A stretch of DNA of 64,000 nucleotides from Nocardia brasiliensis (GCF_011801125.1 NZ_CP046171.1:5456001-5520000); one strand, 5' to 3'. Positions 38,164 through 48,271 are shown, numbered from the stretch's first letter. A program made the numbers and translations. The notes: generated by a model from the sequence alone, not told the origin.

Positions 38164-39096
38164 ATGGCTGATGATGTTCTGGTGCTCGGGGCGGGCGTGA
38201 TCGGGCTGACCACGGCGCTGTGCCTGGCGCAGGCAGGCCATCGAGTGCGGGTGTGGGCCGAACTGCCGCCACGGCAGACCACCTCCGCGGTCGCGAGCGG
38301 ACTGTGGGGGCCGGGATACACCCCGCGGGATCGGGCGTGGAGCCGGGTTTCCTTCGCCGAGCTCACCCGGCTCGCCGCCGAACCCGCGTCGGGCGTGCAT
38401 TTCGAACGCGGACTTCAGGTTTCGAACCTGTCCGCCGAGCCGCCCGCCTGGATGGACGATCTCGGCGACGCCGAGTTCTGCCCCGCCGAGGAGCTACCGA
38501 AGGGCATGCTCGTCGGATTACGGTGCACCGCACCGCTCATCGACCTGCCGCGCTACCTGGACTATCTCACCGCTCGCCTGGCCGCGGCGGGCTGCACGAT
38601 CGACCAGCGCACGGTGCGCGAGCTCGGCGAGGCCACCGCCGCAGCGCCGGTCGTGGTGAACTGCACCGGCGTGGCCGCGGGCAGGCTGGCGGGCGACGTC
38701 GACGTGCGGCCGGTACGCGGCCAGCACGTCATCCTGCGCAACCCGGGTATCCGAGATTTCTACGTCGAGTACGTCGCGGAACCGGAGTGGACCGGTATCT
38801 TCCCGCACGGCGAGCGCCTGATCCTGGGCGGTGCCCGACACCCGGGGCGGTGGAGCCTGGACCCCGATCCCGAACTGGCCGAACGCATCCTGCGCCGCGC
38901 GATCGAGGTCGACGCCCGGCTCGCCGACGCGGAGGTGATCGGGCACGAGGTCGGTCTGCGGCCCGGCCGCAGCGCCGCCCGGCTCGACGAGGAGCGCATC
39001 GACGGCGCCCGCGTGGTGCACAACTACGGCCACGACGGCCAGGGCGTCAGCCTCTCCTGGGGCAGCGCCCGCGAGGTGGTCCGGCTGCTCGGCTGA
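38164..39096 (+). CDS. FAD-dependent D-amino-acid-oxidase-like enzyme
   Basis: 310 residues, the normal size of DAO. The FAD-binding dinucleotide motif VLVLGAGVIGLTTALCLAQA opens the protein, followed by TTSAVASGLWGPGYTP. The substrate-side GQHVILRNPG and the C-terminal FAD motif VVHNYGHDGQGVSLSWGSA are diagnostic of D-amino-acid/D-aspartate oxidases. Family reaction: oxidative deamination of D-amino acids to 2-oxo acids with H2O2. It stands alone between an NTF2-like gene and the UbiB gene, all on the plus strand. Confidence 0.85.
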   Translation: MADDVLVLGAGVIGLTTALCLAQAGHRVRVWAELPPRQTTSAVASGLWGPGYTPRDRAWSRVSFAELTRLAAEPASGVHFERGLQVSNLSAEPPAWMDDLGDAEFCPAEELPKGMLVGLRCTAPLIDLPRYLDYLTARLAAAGCTIDQRTVRELGEATAAAPVVVNCTGVAAGRLAGDVDVRPVRGQHVILRNPGIRDFYVEYVAEPEWTGIFPHGERLILGGARHPGRWSLDPDPELAERILRRAIEVDARLADAEVIGHEVGLRPGRSAARLDEERIDGARVVHNYGHDGQGVSLSWGSAREVVRLLG

Positions 39097-39241
39097 ACGG
39101 GTCGCCCCCGCCGGCCGGACACGCGCGCTCCGCCGGTCGGCGCGATCACCCGTGAAAGGCCTATTCTGTGTTCGGGTATGCAGGCAGTCGCGCGTGCCGT
39201 GAGCGAGCTGACCGGGCGCGCGCACCGACGACGGAGGATCG

Positions 39242-40615
39242 ATGGCCCCATCGGGCGCCGCCACGCCACTTCGGTTGCAGCCGGTCTCGATCGGTACCGA
39301 GACCGCGCGGATCGGCGCGACGCTCTGGCAGGCCGCGCGCGGCGGCGGACGGCTGCTGCTCACCCGCCGCGACGGGCGGCCGCTGGCGCACCGCGCGGCG
39401 CAGGAGGCGCGGCACCGTTTCGCCGCACTCGGGCCCACCTACGTCAAACTCGGTCAGCTCATCGCGTCGAGTCCCGGGGTGTTCCCGGAGACGCTGTCGA
39501 ACGAGTTCCGCACACTGCTCGATCAGGTGCCGCCTGCCGATCCGGCCGCGATTCGGGCGCTGCTGACCGAGCAGCTCGGCGCGCCGCCCGCGCGGCTGTT
39601 CGCCCGGTTCGATCCGGAACCGATCGCCTCGGCCTCGATCGCGCAGGTGCACCGGGCCACCCTGCATTCCGGCGCGGCCGTGGTGGTGAAGATCCAGCGC
39701 CCAGGCATCAAGGCCCGGCTCGCCGCCGACCTGCAGATCCTCGAGCGCGCGGCGCAACTGCTCGAGCTGTCGGAGTACGGCCGCATGCTCGGCGCGCGCG
39801 ATATCGTGGCCGACTTCGCGGCCAACCTCAACGACGAGATCGACTTCCACACCGAGTCCACCGCGATGCTCGAATGGCCGCGCTTCATCGCGGGTTCGCC
39901 GTTCGCGGATCAGGTGCGGGTGCCGCGGGTCTACCCGGAGCTCAGCACCGCGAAGGTGCTGACGATGGAGTACGTCGAGGCCATCCGCATCGACGACGTC
40001 GCCGCGGTGCGCGCCGCGGGCTTCACCGGTGCCGCGCTGCTGAAGACGATCCTGCTCTCGTTGCTGGAGTCGGCGTTTCGGGCCGGGCTGTTCCACGGTG
40101 ACCTGCACGCGGGCAACGTCTTGGTCGACGCGGCGGGCAAGGTCGTCTTCCTGGACTGGGGCATCGTCGGGCGCTTCGACGATCGGACCCGCCTGTTGCT
40201 GCGCCGCCTGGTGGTGGAACTGATGGTGCACAACGACTTCGAGGCGGCGGGCCGCACCATTTTCGAGATGGGCGCGGTCCGGCGGCCCGGCAATCTCAAA
40301 CGCGCGGCCCGCGATATCCGCTCGGTCACCGCGCCGCTGCAGAGCTCCGACCTGGGCGCACTGTCCTACACCCAGCTCGGTCGGCGCCTGGCCGAGGTGG
40401 CCAGGATCTACCAGGCCAAGCTGCCCCGCGAACTCGTGCTGGTCGGCAAGCAGCTGCTGTATGTCGAGCGCTACATGAAACTTCTTGCGCCACAGTGGAA
40501 ACCGCTCGAAGACCCGGAGGTGCTCGGGTTCATGGCCGGACTGCTGGCGAAGGACGAGGCGGCGAGCGCACCGCCACGGCACGACCGCGGCTCCTCGAAT
40601 GAATTGAGCGGATGA
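39242..40615 (+). CDS. ABC1/UbiB atypical kinase
   Basis: 457 residues. UbiB signatures: KLGQLIASSPGVFPETLSNE (KxGQ), Ala-rich loop PIASASIAQVHRATL, the Lys of AVVVKIQRPG, FHGDLHAGNVLVD catalytic loop and VFLDWGIVGR (DFG-like). These kinases support quinone and other prenyl-lipid biosynthesis by ATPase or kinase action at membranes; C-terminal hydrophobic anchors are weak here. The last 9 bp overlap the 3' end of a tRNA-Gly gene on the opposite strand. Confidence 0.9.
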   Translation: MAPSGAATPLRLQPVSIGTETARIGATLWQAARGGGRLLLTRRDGRPLAHRAAQEARHRFAALGPTYVKLGQLIASSPGVFPETLSNEFRTLLDQVPPADPAAIRALLTEQLGAPPARLFARFDPEPIASASIAQVHRATLHSGAAVVVKIQRPGIKARLAADLQILERAAQLLELSEYGRMLGARDIVADFAANLNDEIDFHTESTAMLEWPRFIAGSPFADQVRVPRVYPELSTAKVLTMEYVEAIRIDDVAAVRAAGFTGAALLKTILLSLLESAFRAGLFHGDLHAGNVLVDAAGKVVFLDWGIVGRFDDRTRLLLRRLVVELMVHNDFEAAGRTIFEMGAVRRPGNLKRAARDIRSVTAPLQSSDLGALSYTQLGRRLAEVARIYQAKLPRELVLVGKQLLYVERYMKLLAPQWKPLEDPEVLGFMAGLLAKDEAASAPPRHDRGSSNELSG

Positions 40616-40679
40616 CGGGATTCGAACCCGCGACCCTCACCTTGGCAAGGTGATGCGCTACCAGCTGCGCTACATCCGC
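40607..40679 (-). tRNA. tRNA-Gly(GCC)
   Basis: Cloverleaf on the minus strand: acceptor GCGGATG/CATCCGC, D-loop AGCTGGTA, anticodon stem-loop TCACC-TTGCCAA-GGTGA (anticodon GCC, U33 present), T-arm with GTTCGAATC. CCA is not encoded. It overlaps the last codons of the convergent UbiB gene, and its 5' flank faces the MFS gene on the same strand. Confidence 0.96.
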
Positions 40680-40752
40680 GTTCGCCCCTCGGATCACTCC
40701 GCGGCGCGAGAAGAAACTCTAGCCGATCCACGGCGGAAAATGCCAATCCGCC

Positions 40753-41973
40753 TCACGCGGGCCTGCGCGCGGCCGCCCGATTGCGCCGCAGGCCAAGGCC
40801 GGCCGCGCCGAGGCAGGCCAGCGCGACGACACCGACGAACCACGGGAACACGGTGCTCAACCCCCACGTGGTGGCCGCCCAGCCGGCGAGAATGGTCGGC
40901 AAGGCCATCGCCGTGTAAGCGAGCAGGTAGTACGCCGACATGGTCTCGCCCCGCTTGTGTTGCGGCACAACCTCGGACAGGTGGCGCAGCGAACCACCGA
41001 AGCCCAGACCGAATGTCGCGCCGAGCAGCACTCCGGCGCCGAGCACCACGATCCAGTTGCCGGTGTGCAGCGCGGGCACGGTGAGCACCAGCGCGATCGC
41101 CATGCCGGTGTCGCCGAGGATCGCCGCGCGCCGGGCCGGGATCGCGGTCGCGAACAGTTGCGAGGTGGCGCCTGCCACCGCGGTCGAGGCGACCACCGCG
41201 CCACCGAAAACCAGGTTGTGGATGCCGGTTTCGGCCGAGGCCAGCGACGGGTACAGCGACAGCAGCACGCCGAGCACCGACCAGGCCGCCATCACGCCCA
41301 GCGCCGAGAACCAGAAGTCACCGCGGATCTCCTGCGGCACAGCCGGTTTGGCGATCCGGATGCGTCCGGCGATGCGTGCCGTGTGCGGCTCCTCCAGCGC
41401 GATGATGCCGATGCCGATGAGCAGGCAGACGAAGGTGATGGCCACGTACGGCGTGCGCAGCGGATGCGGCGCGTACTGCGCGAGCAGGGCCGAGCCCAGA
41501 ATCGCCACGGCCATACCGACATTGAATGCCACGCCGCTGAGCTGACCGGAGCGCGCGCCGTGCTTGGGCCGCAGATCCAGCAGCGCCGCCGCACCGGCGA
41601 CCACGGTCGCGCCGACCGCGAATCCGTGCAGCGCCCGCGCGAGCAGCAGCATCGCCACGTTGTCGGCGAGCAGGAACACCGCAAGGCCCGCGATCATCGT
41701 GACGAACGCGCCGAGCAGCACCGGCTTGCGGCCGACCACGTCGGAGATCTTGCCCGACACCAGCACCGCGGCCAGCGCCGCGAACGCGTACACCGCGAAC
41801 ACGAAGGTCGTCGTCAACGGCGAGAAATGCCACTGCTGCTGATACATGCCGTACAGCGGCGCCGGCACGCCGGACACCCCGAGCGCCACCCCGCTCGCGG
41901 CCAGGACCAGCGCGTACGCCCAGCGCTGCGTCGTGCGCTCGCCCGTGTCGGATGTCGCTACCGTCACTGTCAT
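40753..41973 (-). CDS. Major facilitator superfamily transporter
   Basis: 406 residues and about twelve transmembrane helices. The MFS loop 2-3 motif is SGKISDVVGRKPVLLGAFV and a basic loop is LDLRPKHGARSGQLSGVAFN. It resembles drug or sugar-efflux permeases of the 12-TM class. ATG at 41973 has CGGAG upstream. Divergent from an ArsR-family regulator with an inverted repeat between, so expression is probably repressed by that regulator until an inducer binds. The substrate is unknown. Confidence 0.9.
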   Translation of the reverse strand: MTVTVATSDTGERTTQRWAYALVLAASGVALGVSGVPAPLYGMYQQQWHFSPLTTTFVFAVYAFAALAAVLVSGKISDVVGRKPVLLGAFVTMIAGLAVFLLADNVAMLLLARALHGFAVGATVVAGAAALLDLRPKHGARSGQLSGVAFNVGMAVAILGSALLAQYAPHPLRTPYVAITFVCLLIGIGIIALEEPHTARIAGRIRIAKPAVPQEIRGDFWFSALGVMAAWSVLGVLLSLYPSLASAETGIHNLVFGGAVVASTAVAGATSQLFATAIPARRAAILGDTGMAIALVLTVPALHTGNWIVVLGAGVLLGATFGLGFGGSLRHLSEVVPQHKRGETMSAYYLLAYTAMALPTILAGWAATTWGLSTVFPWFVGVVALACLGAAGLGLRRNRAAARRPA

Positions 41974-41991
41974 CGAAACTCCGATCGGGTA

Positions 41992-42049
41992 GGTTTGATG
42001 ATGATCGAACCGCACTCGACCCTACCCGCGGTACGACGATCATCAAACC
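41992..42049. promoter_or_regulatory. Paired inverted-repeat operator of the MFS/ArsR divergon
   Basis: GGTTTGATGAT (41992-42002) and its exact reverse complement ATCATCAAACC (42039-42049) are separated by 36 bp. One is 19 bp from the MFS start and the other 18 bp from the ArsR start, so each half-site covers one of the two promoters. This symmetry fits ArsR-type control of both directions. Confidence 0.65.
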
Positions 42050-42066
42050 CAAAAGTGAGGTGGATC

Positions 42067-42399
42067 ATGACCGATGCTAACGATACGGTGGTCGATGTCC
42101 CACCGGTGGCCCCGCTACCCACCGTGCTCGCCGCGCTGCAGGACCCGGTGCGGCTCGAGATGGTGCGGCGGCTGAGCAACGCGGGCGCGGGCACCCCGGT
42201 GCGGTGCAGCTCGCTCTACGACGCGATCAACAAATCGACCGCGACCCACCACTTCAAGATCCTGCGCGAGGCGGGCGTGATCGAGCGCGTGATCGTCGAC
42301 GGTCAGGTCTGGCAGCGCCTGCGCGCCACCGATGTCGAAGCAGCCCTGCCCGGACTGCTCCCCTCGATCGTCGACGCCGCCAACCGCGCCGACGCTTGA
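42067..42399 (+). CDS. ArsR-family transcriptional regulator
   Basis: 110 residues. Winged helix: VLAALQDPVRLEMVRRLSNA, then CSSLYDAINKSTATHHFKIL (recognition helix) and REAGVIERVIVDGQVWQRLR (wing). The metal-binding ELCVCDL motif of classical ArsR/SmtB is missing, though one Cys lies in helix 3 (VRCSSLYD), so the inducer may be organic. GAGGTGG Shine-Dalgarno before the ATG. Divergent from the MFS gene; the inverted repeats support local control. Confidence 0.85.
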   Translation: MTDANDTVVDVPPVAPLPTVLAALQDPVRLEMVRRLSNAGAGTPVRCSSLYDAINKSTATHHFKILREAGVIERVIVDGQVWQRLRATDVEAALPGLLPSIVDAANRADA

Positions 42400-42416
42400 G
42401 CCCGGACCTACCGAAC

Positions 42417-43787
42417 CTAGCCCTCGACCAATCGGCGTACGGCAGCGGGGATTTCGCGGGTGCGCTGGTACGGGCCCGCCACCGAGGCCGCGAACGGACG
42501 GGCCAGCAGGGTGCGGGCGATCGCCGAGACCTCGTCGGTGGTGACCGCGTCGATGCGGGCCAGGGTCTCCGACACGCTGCGGTGGTTGCCGTAGCTGAGC
42601 TCACTGCGGCCGATGCGGTTCATCCTGGACGCCGAATCCTCCAGCCCCAGCACCAGGCCACCGCGCAGCGATCCCTTGGCACGCGCGCACTCGGCATCGG
42701 AGATGCCGTCGGCGGCAACCTCTTCGAGCACGCCGCGGGCCAGGGCGGCCACCTTGCCGAGGTTCTCCGGCTGACAGCCGATGTACACCGAGAACGCGCC
42801 GGTGTCGGCGAAGGTGTCCACGCTGGAGTACACCGAGTAGGCCAGGCCGCGTTCCTCCCGAATCCGTTGGAACAGCCGGGAACTCAGCCCGCCGCCGACC
42901 ACGGTGTTGAGCACCGACAGCGGCCAGCGCCGCTGCCCCTCGTGCCTGCCGAAGGCGCGCACCCCGAACGCCAGGTGCGCCTGCTCACTGTCGCGGCGGG
43001 TCCACTGCAGTTCGGGATCGCTGTGCGGGCGGAACTTGCCCTCGCGCCGTTTCGCGGGGGTGGCCGACGGGTCGAGCCGATTCTGGAACGCGCGGTGCAC
43101 CAACTCCACCGTGTGGTCGTGCTCGACGTTGCCCGCGACCGCGACGACCATCCGGTCCGGCCGGTAGCGGCGCACGTGGAAGCCGCGCAGCTGGGCGGCC
43201 TGCATCGATTCGATGGACTCGATGGAGCCGATCACCGGCCGCCCGATCGGATGATCACCGAACAGCGCGGACAGGAACGAGTCGCCGACCACGTCCTCCG
43301 GGTCGTCGTCGCGCATGGCGATCTCCTCAAGCACCACCTGCCGTTCGACGTCGACGTCGACGGCGCGGCACAACCCGTTGAGCACCACGTCGGAGACCAT
43401 GTCCACGGCCAGCGGCAGATCCTCGTCGAGCACGTGCGCGTAGTAGCAGGTCTGCTCCTTCGCGGTGAACGCGTTGAGCTCGCCGCCGACCGCGTCCATC
43501 GCCTGCGCGATATCGAGCGCGGTGCGAGTCGGGGTCGCCTTGAACAGCAGGTGTTCGAGGAAGTGGGCCGCACCGGCGACGGTCGGCCCTTCGTCGCGCG
43601 AACCGACGCCGACCCAGACGCCGATCGAGGCCGAACGCACGCCTGGCACGTGCTCGGTGACCACGCGCAGCCCGCCGGGCAGCACCGTGCGCTCCACCCC
43701 GGGATCAATCGTGTTCGCCCGCAGCTGCACAGACGAACCCCCCTGCTCGCGGCGGAGCAGAGGGGCTGTCGTCTTCTTCTTCGTCAC
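42417..43787 (-). CDS. pepR: M16 family zinc metalloprotease (PepR)
   Basis: 456 residues. The inverted zinc motif HFLEHLLF (HxxEH) sits near residue 80, with the distal Glu in the ELNAFTAKEQTCYYAHVLDE region; the C-terminal R/Y pair is in IREERGLAYSVYSSVD. This is the mycobacterial PepR (Rv2782c) type, encoded directly downstream of pnp as here (11 bp gap). M16 enzymes degrade peptides or process leader sequences. GTG start at 43787. Overall length is normal for single-chain bacterial M16 proteins. Confidence 0.93.
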   Translation of the reverse strand: MTKKKTTAPLLRREQGGSSVQLRANTIDPGVERTVLPGGLRVVTEHVPGVRSASIGVWVGVGSRDEGPTVAGAAHFLEHLLFKATPTRTALDIAQAMDAVGGELNAFTAKEQTCYYAHVLDEDLPLAVDMVSDVVLNGLCRAVDVDVERQVVLEEIAMRDDDPEDVVGDSFLSALFGDHPIGRPVIGSIESIESMQAAQLRGFHVRRYRPDRMVVAVAGNVEHDHTVELVHRAFQNRLDPSATPAKRREGKFRPHSDPELQWTRRDSEQAHLAFGVRAFGRHEGQRRWPLSVLNTVVGGGLSSRLFQRIREERGLAYSVYSSVDTFADTGAFSVYIGCQPENLGKVAALARGVLEEVAADGISDAECARAKGSLRGGLVLGLEDSASRMNRIGRSELSYGNHRSVSETLARIDAVTTDEVSAIARTLLARPFAASVAGPYQRTREIPAAVRRLVEG

Positions 43788-43798
43788 AGAGACAAGTA

Positions 43799-46090
43799 CT
43801 ACTCTGCCCCTGCCGCGCCCGCATCAACGGTCTCGGCATCGGCAGGCGTGGCAGCCGCTTCGGCAGCCTCCTCTTCGACCGGCACCAGCGAGATCTTGCC
43901 GCGGTTGTCGATATCGGCGATCTCCACGCGCAGCTTGTCGCCGACGTTCACCACGTCCTCGACCTTCGCCACGCGCTTGCCGTTGCCCAGCTTGGAGATG
44001 TGCACCAGGCCGTCGCGGCCCGGCAGCAGCGAGACGAACGCGCCGAAGGCGGTGGTCTTGACGACCGTGCCGAGGAAGCGCTCGCCGACCTTGGGCAGCT
44101 GCGGGTTCGCGATGGCGTTGATCTGGTCGATCGCCGCCTGCGCCGCGGGGCCGTTGGTCGCACCGACGTAGACCGTGCCGTCGTCCTCGATCGAGATGTT
44201 GGCGCCGGTCTCCTCGGTGATCTGGTTGATCACCTTGCCCTTGGGCCCGATCACCTCGCCGATCTTGTCGACCGGGATCTTGATCGCGGTGACCCGCGGC
44301 GCGTACTGGCTCATCTCGTCCGGGGTGTCGATGGCCTCGGCCATGACCTCCAGGATGGTGTTGCGCGCGTCGTGCGCCTGGCTCAGCGCACCGGCGAGCA
44401 CCTGCGACGGGATGCCGTCGAGCTTGGTGTCGAGCTGCAGCGCGGTGACGAACTCACGGGTGCCGGCGACCTTGAAGTCCATGTCGCCGAAGGCATCCTC
44501 GGCACCGAGGATGTCGGTCAGCGCGACGTAGCGCACCTCGTCCTCGCCCTTGTCGTTGGTGATCGTGTCCGACACCAGGCCCATCGCGATGCCCGCGACC
44601 GGCGCCTTGAGCGGCACACCGGCGTTGAGCAGCGACAGGGTGGACGCGCAGACCGAGCCCATCGAGGTGGAACCGTTGGAGCTCAACGCTTCCGAGACCT
44701 GACGGATGGCGTACGGGAACTCCTCCTGGCTCGGCAGCACCGGCATCAGGGCCCGCTCGGCGAGCGCGCCGTGGCCGATCTCGCGGCGCTTGGGCGAACC
44801 GACGCGGCCGGTCTCACCGGTGGAGAACGGCGGGAAGTTGTAGTGGTGCATGTAGCGCTTGCTGGTCTCCGGGCCGAGCGAGTCGACCTGCTGGGCCATC
44901 TTCACCATGTCGAGGGTGGTGACGCCCATGATCTGGGTCTCGCCCCGCTCGAACAGCGCCGAGCCGTGCGCGCGCGGCACCACGGCGACCTCGGCCGACA
45001 GCGCGCGGATGTCCGCGAGCCCGCGGCCGTCGATGCGGAAGCCGTCGGTCAGGATGCGCTGGCGCACCAGCTTCTTGGTGACCGAGCGGAACGCGGCGCC
45101 CAGTTCCTTCTCCCGGCCTGCGAAGTCGTCGCCGAGGCGGGCCAGCACGTCGAGCTTGATCTCATCGATCTTGGCTTCGCGCTCCTGCTTGTCGGCGATC
45201 GAGAGCGCCTCGCCCAGCTCACGCTTGGCGGTGCCCTCGACGGCCTCGTAGACGTCGGCCTCGTACGGCGGGAACAGCGGGAACTCGCCGGTCGGCTTGG
45301 CGGCCAGCTCGGCGAGGTCGGCCTGCGCCTTGCAGAGGCGGGCGATGAACGGCTTGGCGGCCTCGAGGCCCTCGGCGACGACCGCCTCGGTCGGCGCCTG
45401 CGCGCCGCCTTCGATCAGCGCGATGACCTTGTCGGTGGCCTCGGCCTCGACCATCATGATCGCGACGTCACCGGACTCGACCACGCGACCGGCGACCACC
45501 ATGTCGAACACGGCGCCCTCGAGCTGCTCGACGGTCGGGAACGCGACCCACTGGCCGTCGATCAGCGCGACGCGCACGCCGCCGACCGGGCCGGAGAACG
45601 GCAGGCCCGCGATCTGGGTGGAGGCGGACGCGGCGTTGATCGCGACCACGTCGTACAGGTCGTTCGGGTCCAGGCTCAGCACCGTGACGACGACCTGGAT
45701 CTCGTTGCGCAGGCCGTCGACGAACGACGGGCGCAGCGGGCGGTCGATCAGGCGGCAGGTCAGGATCGCGTCGGTGGACGGACGGCCCTCGCGACGGAAG
45801 AACGAGCCGGGGATGCGGCCCGCGGCGTACATCCGCTCTTCGACGTCGACCGTCAGCGGGAAGAAGTCGAACTGGTCCTTGGGCGACTTGCCCGCGGTGG
45901 TGGCCGACAGCAGCATGGTCTCGTCGTCCAGGTAGGCGACGACCGCGCCCGCGGCCTGACGGGCCAGCCTGCCGGTCTCGAAGCGCACCGTGCGGGTGCC
46001 GAGGGTGCCGTTGTCGATCAGCGCGACGGATTCGAACACACCGGGCTCGACCTCGACGGCCGAGGACTTGCGTTCAGTTGTTTCGGTCAT
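43799..46090 (-). CDS. pnp: Polyribonucleotide nucleotidyltransferase (guanosine pentaphosphate synthetase I)
   Basis: 763 residues. Two RNase PH domains (the second contains the phosphate-binding [20 protein letters not shown] segment), a KH domain ([20 protein letters not shown]) and an S1 domain ([20 protein letters not shown]). The C-terminus is an Ala/Glu/Asp tail. Role: 3'-5' phosphorolytic RNA decay and, in actinobacteria, pppGpp synthesis (GpsI). It follows rpsO after a 576-bp gap and leads into pepR. ATG at 46090 with a clear AGAGAA upstream. Family-typical length. Confidence 0.97.
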   Translation of the reverse strand: MTETTERKSSAVEVEPGVFESVALIDNGTLGTRTVRFETGRLARQAAGAVVAYLDDETMLLSATTAGKSPKDQFDFFPLTVDVEERMYAAGRIPGSFFRREGRPSTDAILTCRLIDRPLRPSFVDGLRNEIQVVVTVLSLDPNDLYDVVAINAASASTQIAGLPFSGPVGGVRVALIDGQWVAFPTVEQLEGAVFDMVVAGRVVESGDVAIMMVEAEATDKVIALIEGGAQAPTEAVVAEGLEAAKPFIARLCKAQADLAELAAKPTGEFPLFPPYEADVYEAVEGTAKRELGEALSIADKQEREAKIDEIKLDVLARLGDDFAGREKELGAAFRSVTKKLVRQRILTDGFRIDGRGLADIRALSAEVAVVPRAHGSALFERGETQIMGVTTLDMVKMAQQVDSLGPETSKRYMHHYNFPPFSTGETGRVGSPKRREIGHGALAERALMPVLPSQEEFPYAIRQVSEALSSNGSTSMGSVCASTLSLLNAGVPLKAPVAGIAMGLVSDTITNDKGEDEVRYVALTDILGAEDAFGDMDFKVAGTREFVTALQLDTKLDGIPSQVLAGALSQAHDARNTILEVMAEAIDTPDEMSQYAPRVTAIKIPVDKIGEVIGPKGKVINQITEETGANISIEDDGTVYVGATNGPAAQAAIDQINAIANPQLPKVGERFLGTVVKTTAFGAFVSLLPGRDGLVHISKLGNGKRVAKVEDVVNVGDKLRVEIADIDNRGKISLVPVEEEAAEAAATPADAETVDAGAAGAE

Positions 46091-46666
46091 TCTCTTCTCT
46101 CAACCTCTCGTCTTCGCCGGCTCGAGCGCGTGGCGGCGCGATCCGGCTCTTCGTCAGCCGTACCTGGGTACGGGCACGCGGCAGCCCTCCTGGCTGCGAC
46201 GCGCAGACCCGGCCGAATCCCCTTGGATCACGGCGACGCGGAGGCGGTCATCGATCGAAGCCCGCCGGCGGTCTATCCCCTGCCGGGAGGCCACTACCGA
46301 AGACCGACGCCACGCGGGCGGGCGCTTACGGCTGTCCAAATGTTGTCGCATACCGGGGCACAACATGACTGTTGCCCCCATACGCAAATAGCCAACGGGG
46401 AGATTGTACGTCTCCCCGTCGGCTGAGCTTCGTGGGCCTCTCACCAACCGTGTGTCGCCAGAACGAAGACGTGCGAACCGTCTCCGCGACCACCCGACGA
46501 CCAACTGAGGACCCCACCCCGAACCGCCCCAATGGAGCAAGCCCGACGAGCAACCACCACGGCCACAGCGAAGAAACACTCCGGGAAAGTCCGCGACAGC
46601 CAGAAACCTGACTACAAACCCTCCCACCACGGAGCGAGTCTTACGAGCGACCCGTTCGCGGCCGAA
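46091..46666. other. rpsO-pnp intergenic region
   Basis: 576 bp with no supported gene; a 158-codon minus-strand frame (46154-46630) has a Gly/Arg/Trp-rich, unfamily-like product and no Shine-Dalgarno. It holds the rpsO 3' end, the hairpin at 46390-46424 and the pnp promoter and leader. Confidence 0.5.
46390..46424 (-). promoter_or_regulatory. Long hairpin between rpsO and pnp
   Basis: AGCCAACGGGGAGA pairs with TCTCCCCGTCGGCT (13 of 14 positions) across a 7-nt loop. There is no T tract on either side, so it fits an RNase-III-type processing or attenuation stem at least as well as a terminator. In E. coli a stem in this position mediates pnp autoregulation; transfer of that role here is inference. 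Confidence 0.5.
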
Positions 46667-46936
46667 TTACCGCCGCAGGCCCAGGCGCTCGATCAGCGAG
46701 CGGTAACGCTGGATGTCCTTGGCGGCCAGGTACTTCGAGAGCCGACGGCGACGGCCGATGAGCGCGAGCAGGCCGTGGCGGGTGTGGTGGTCGTGCTTGT
46801 GCACCTTGAGGTGCTCGGTGAGATCGGAGATCCGCTTGGACAGCAGCGCGATCTGGGCCTCCGGCGAGCCGGTGTCCTTTTCGTGCAGGCCGTATTCCTT
46901 GAGGATGGCCGACTTCTGTTCGGTGGTCAGAGCCAT
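46667..46936 (-). CDS. rpsO: 30S ribosomal protein S15
   Basis: 89 residues, exactly the family length. [60 protein letters not shown] and the end [13 protein letters not shown] match S15 throughout. It binds 16S rRNA early in small-subunit assembly and represses its own mRNA. Gene order ribF-rpsO-pnp is the common bacterial one. AGGGAGTGG sits before the ATG. Confidence 0.98.
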   Translation of the reverse strand: MALTTEQKSAILKEYGLHEKDTGSPEAQIALLSKRISDLTEHLKVHKHDHHTRHGLLALIGRRRRLSKYLAAKDIQRYRSLIERLGLRR

Positions 46937-47107
46937 GAGGCATCCACTCCCTTTTTCAGTGCCGCGCTCGAATTTCCGGTTACCCGGGTGCGGGTGCCGC
47001 CGCGGACCGCAGCAAACCCGAGGATCTACCCTACCGGACCGGCCTCGGCCGACCGAATCGCGGTCCGCGTGCCCGGTCGGCGCGGGGTTCTGGTCGTGGT
47101 CGCCGGT

Positions 47108-48076
47108 TCATCCGCCTTCGGCGGCGAGGACTTTTCGCGCGTTCTCGACGTCGCGGCCCATTGTTTCGATGAGTTCGTCGACGGAGTCGAATTTGCGTTG
47201 GCCGCGGACGTGGTCGACGAAGTCGACGGCGACATGCTGGCCGTAGAGGTCGGCTTCGCCGTCGAGTACATAGGCCTCGACGGTGCGGGCGCGCCCGGAG
47301 AAGGTGGGGTTGGTGCCGACCGAGATGGCGGCCATCGCGCGTTCGCCGGGGGTGACGGTGCCGATGGTCGGTCCCGGGCCGAGCACGGTGAACCAGCCCG
47401 CGTAGACGCCGTCGGCCGGGATCGCCGCGTGCATGGGCGGTGCGACGTTCGCGGTCGGGAAACCGAGTTGGCGCCCGCGCCCGTCGCCGTGCACGACGAC
47501 GCCCTCGACGCGGTGCGGGCGGCCGAGCGCTTCGGCGGCGGCGGCCATGTCGCCCGCGTCGACGCAGGCGCGAATGTAGGTGGAGGAGAAGGTGACCGCG
47601 TGCTCACCGAGCAGTTTGACGCCGTCGACCTCGAAGCCCCAGCGTTTGCCGAGTTCGCGCATGGTGTCGACGGTGCCAGCGGCCTTCTTGCCGAAGGTGA
47701 AGTTGTCGCCGATCACCACCTCGGTCACGTGCAGCCGCTCGACCAGCAGGTCGTGCACGTAGCGGACGGGGGTGAGCTTCATGAAGGCCTGGGTGAAGGG
47801 CATCACGCAGAACACGTCGACGCCCAGTTCCTCGGCCAGTTCGGCCCGGCGGGTCAGGGTGGTCAGTTGCGCCGGGTGCGAGCCGGGGCGGACCACCTCC
47901 ATCGGATGCGGGTCGAAGGTCATCAGCACCGCGGGCACCCCGCGCGCGGCCGCCTTGCGCACCGCTCTGCTGATCAACTGCGCATGTCCGCGGTGCACAC
48001 CGTCGAACACACCGATAGTCAGTACACAACGGCCCCAATCCGCGGGCACGTCTTCCAGACCTCGCCACCTCTGCAC
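47108..48076 (-). CDS. ribF: Bifunctional riboflavin kinase/FMN adenylyltransferase
   Basis: 322 residues. The N-terminal nucleotidyltransferase has GVFDGVHRGHAQLI (HxGH type) and the SSTYIR motif; the C-terminal riboflavin kinase has GRGRQLGFPTANV, ADGVYAGWFTVL and SVGTNPTFSGRARTVEAYVL. Makes FMN and FAD. A GTG is used at 48076. It is upstream of rpsO on the same strand, and divergent from the DtxR-type regulator gene. Confidence 0.96.
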   Translation of the reverse strand: MQRWRGLEDVPADWGRCVLTIGVFDGVHRGHAQLISRAVRKAAARGVPAVLMTFDPHPMEVVRPGSHPAQLTTLTRRAELAEELGVDVFCVMPFTQAFMKLTPVRYVHDLLVERLHVTEVVIGDNFTFGKKAAGTVDTMRELGKRWGFEVDGVKLLGEHAVTFSSTYIRACVDAGDMAAAAEALGRPHRVEGVVVHGDGRGRQLGFPTANVAPPMHAAIPADGVYAGWFTVLGPGPTIGTVTPGERAMAAISVGTNPTFSGRARTVEAYVLDGEADLYGQHVAVDFVDHVRGQRKFDSVDELIETMGRDVENARKVLAAEGG

Positions 48077-48271
48077 ACGCGCAGCTTATATCGCGCACGG
48101 AAACCCGGTCCGACCGAAGGCGCGTGCCCGAATCGCGGTGCCAGGCACGACGTACTCACGGGGTGGCTGATGTCACGCGCGGCTTCCGGTGTTGTGTACG
48201 GGTGATGAAACCCTGGTTCCACTGTGCGGCGAGCTGTGTCAATCCGGTCTCCTGTGCTTAAGCTCGAGTAT

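Noticed and set aside
44000..46426. 808-codon plus-strand open frame
   Set aside because: Antisense to pnp, no Shine-Dalgarno, composition dominated by Gly/Arg/Asp/Val repeats that mirror pnp codons.
46154..46630. 158-codon minus-strand frame between rpsO and pnp
   Set aside because: No Shine-Dalgarno, Gly/Arg/Trp-rich product, and it spans the regulatory stem; more likely non-coding leader.
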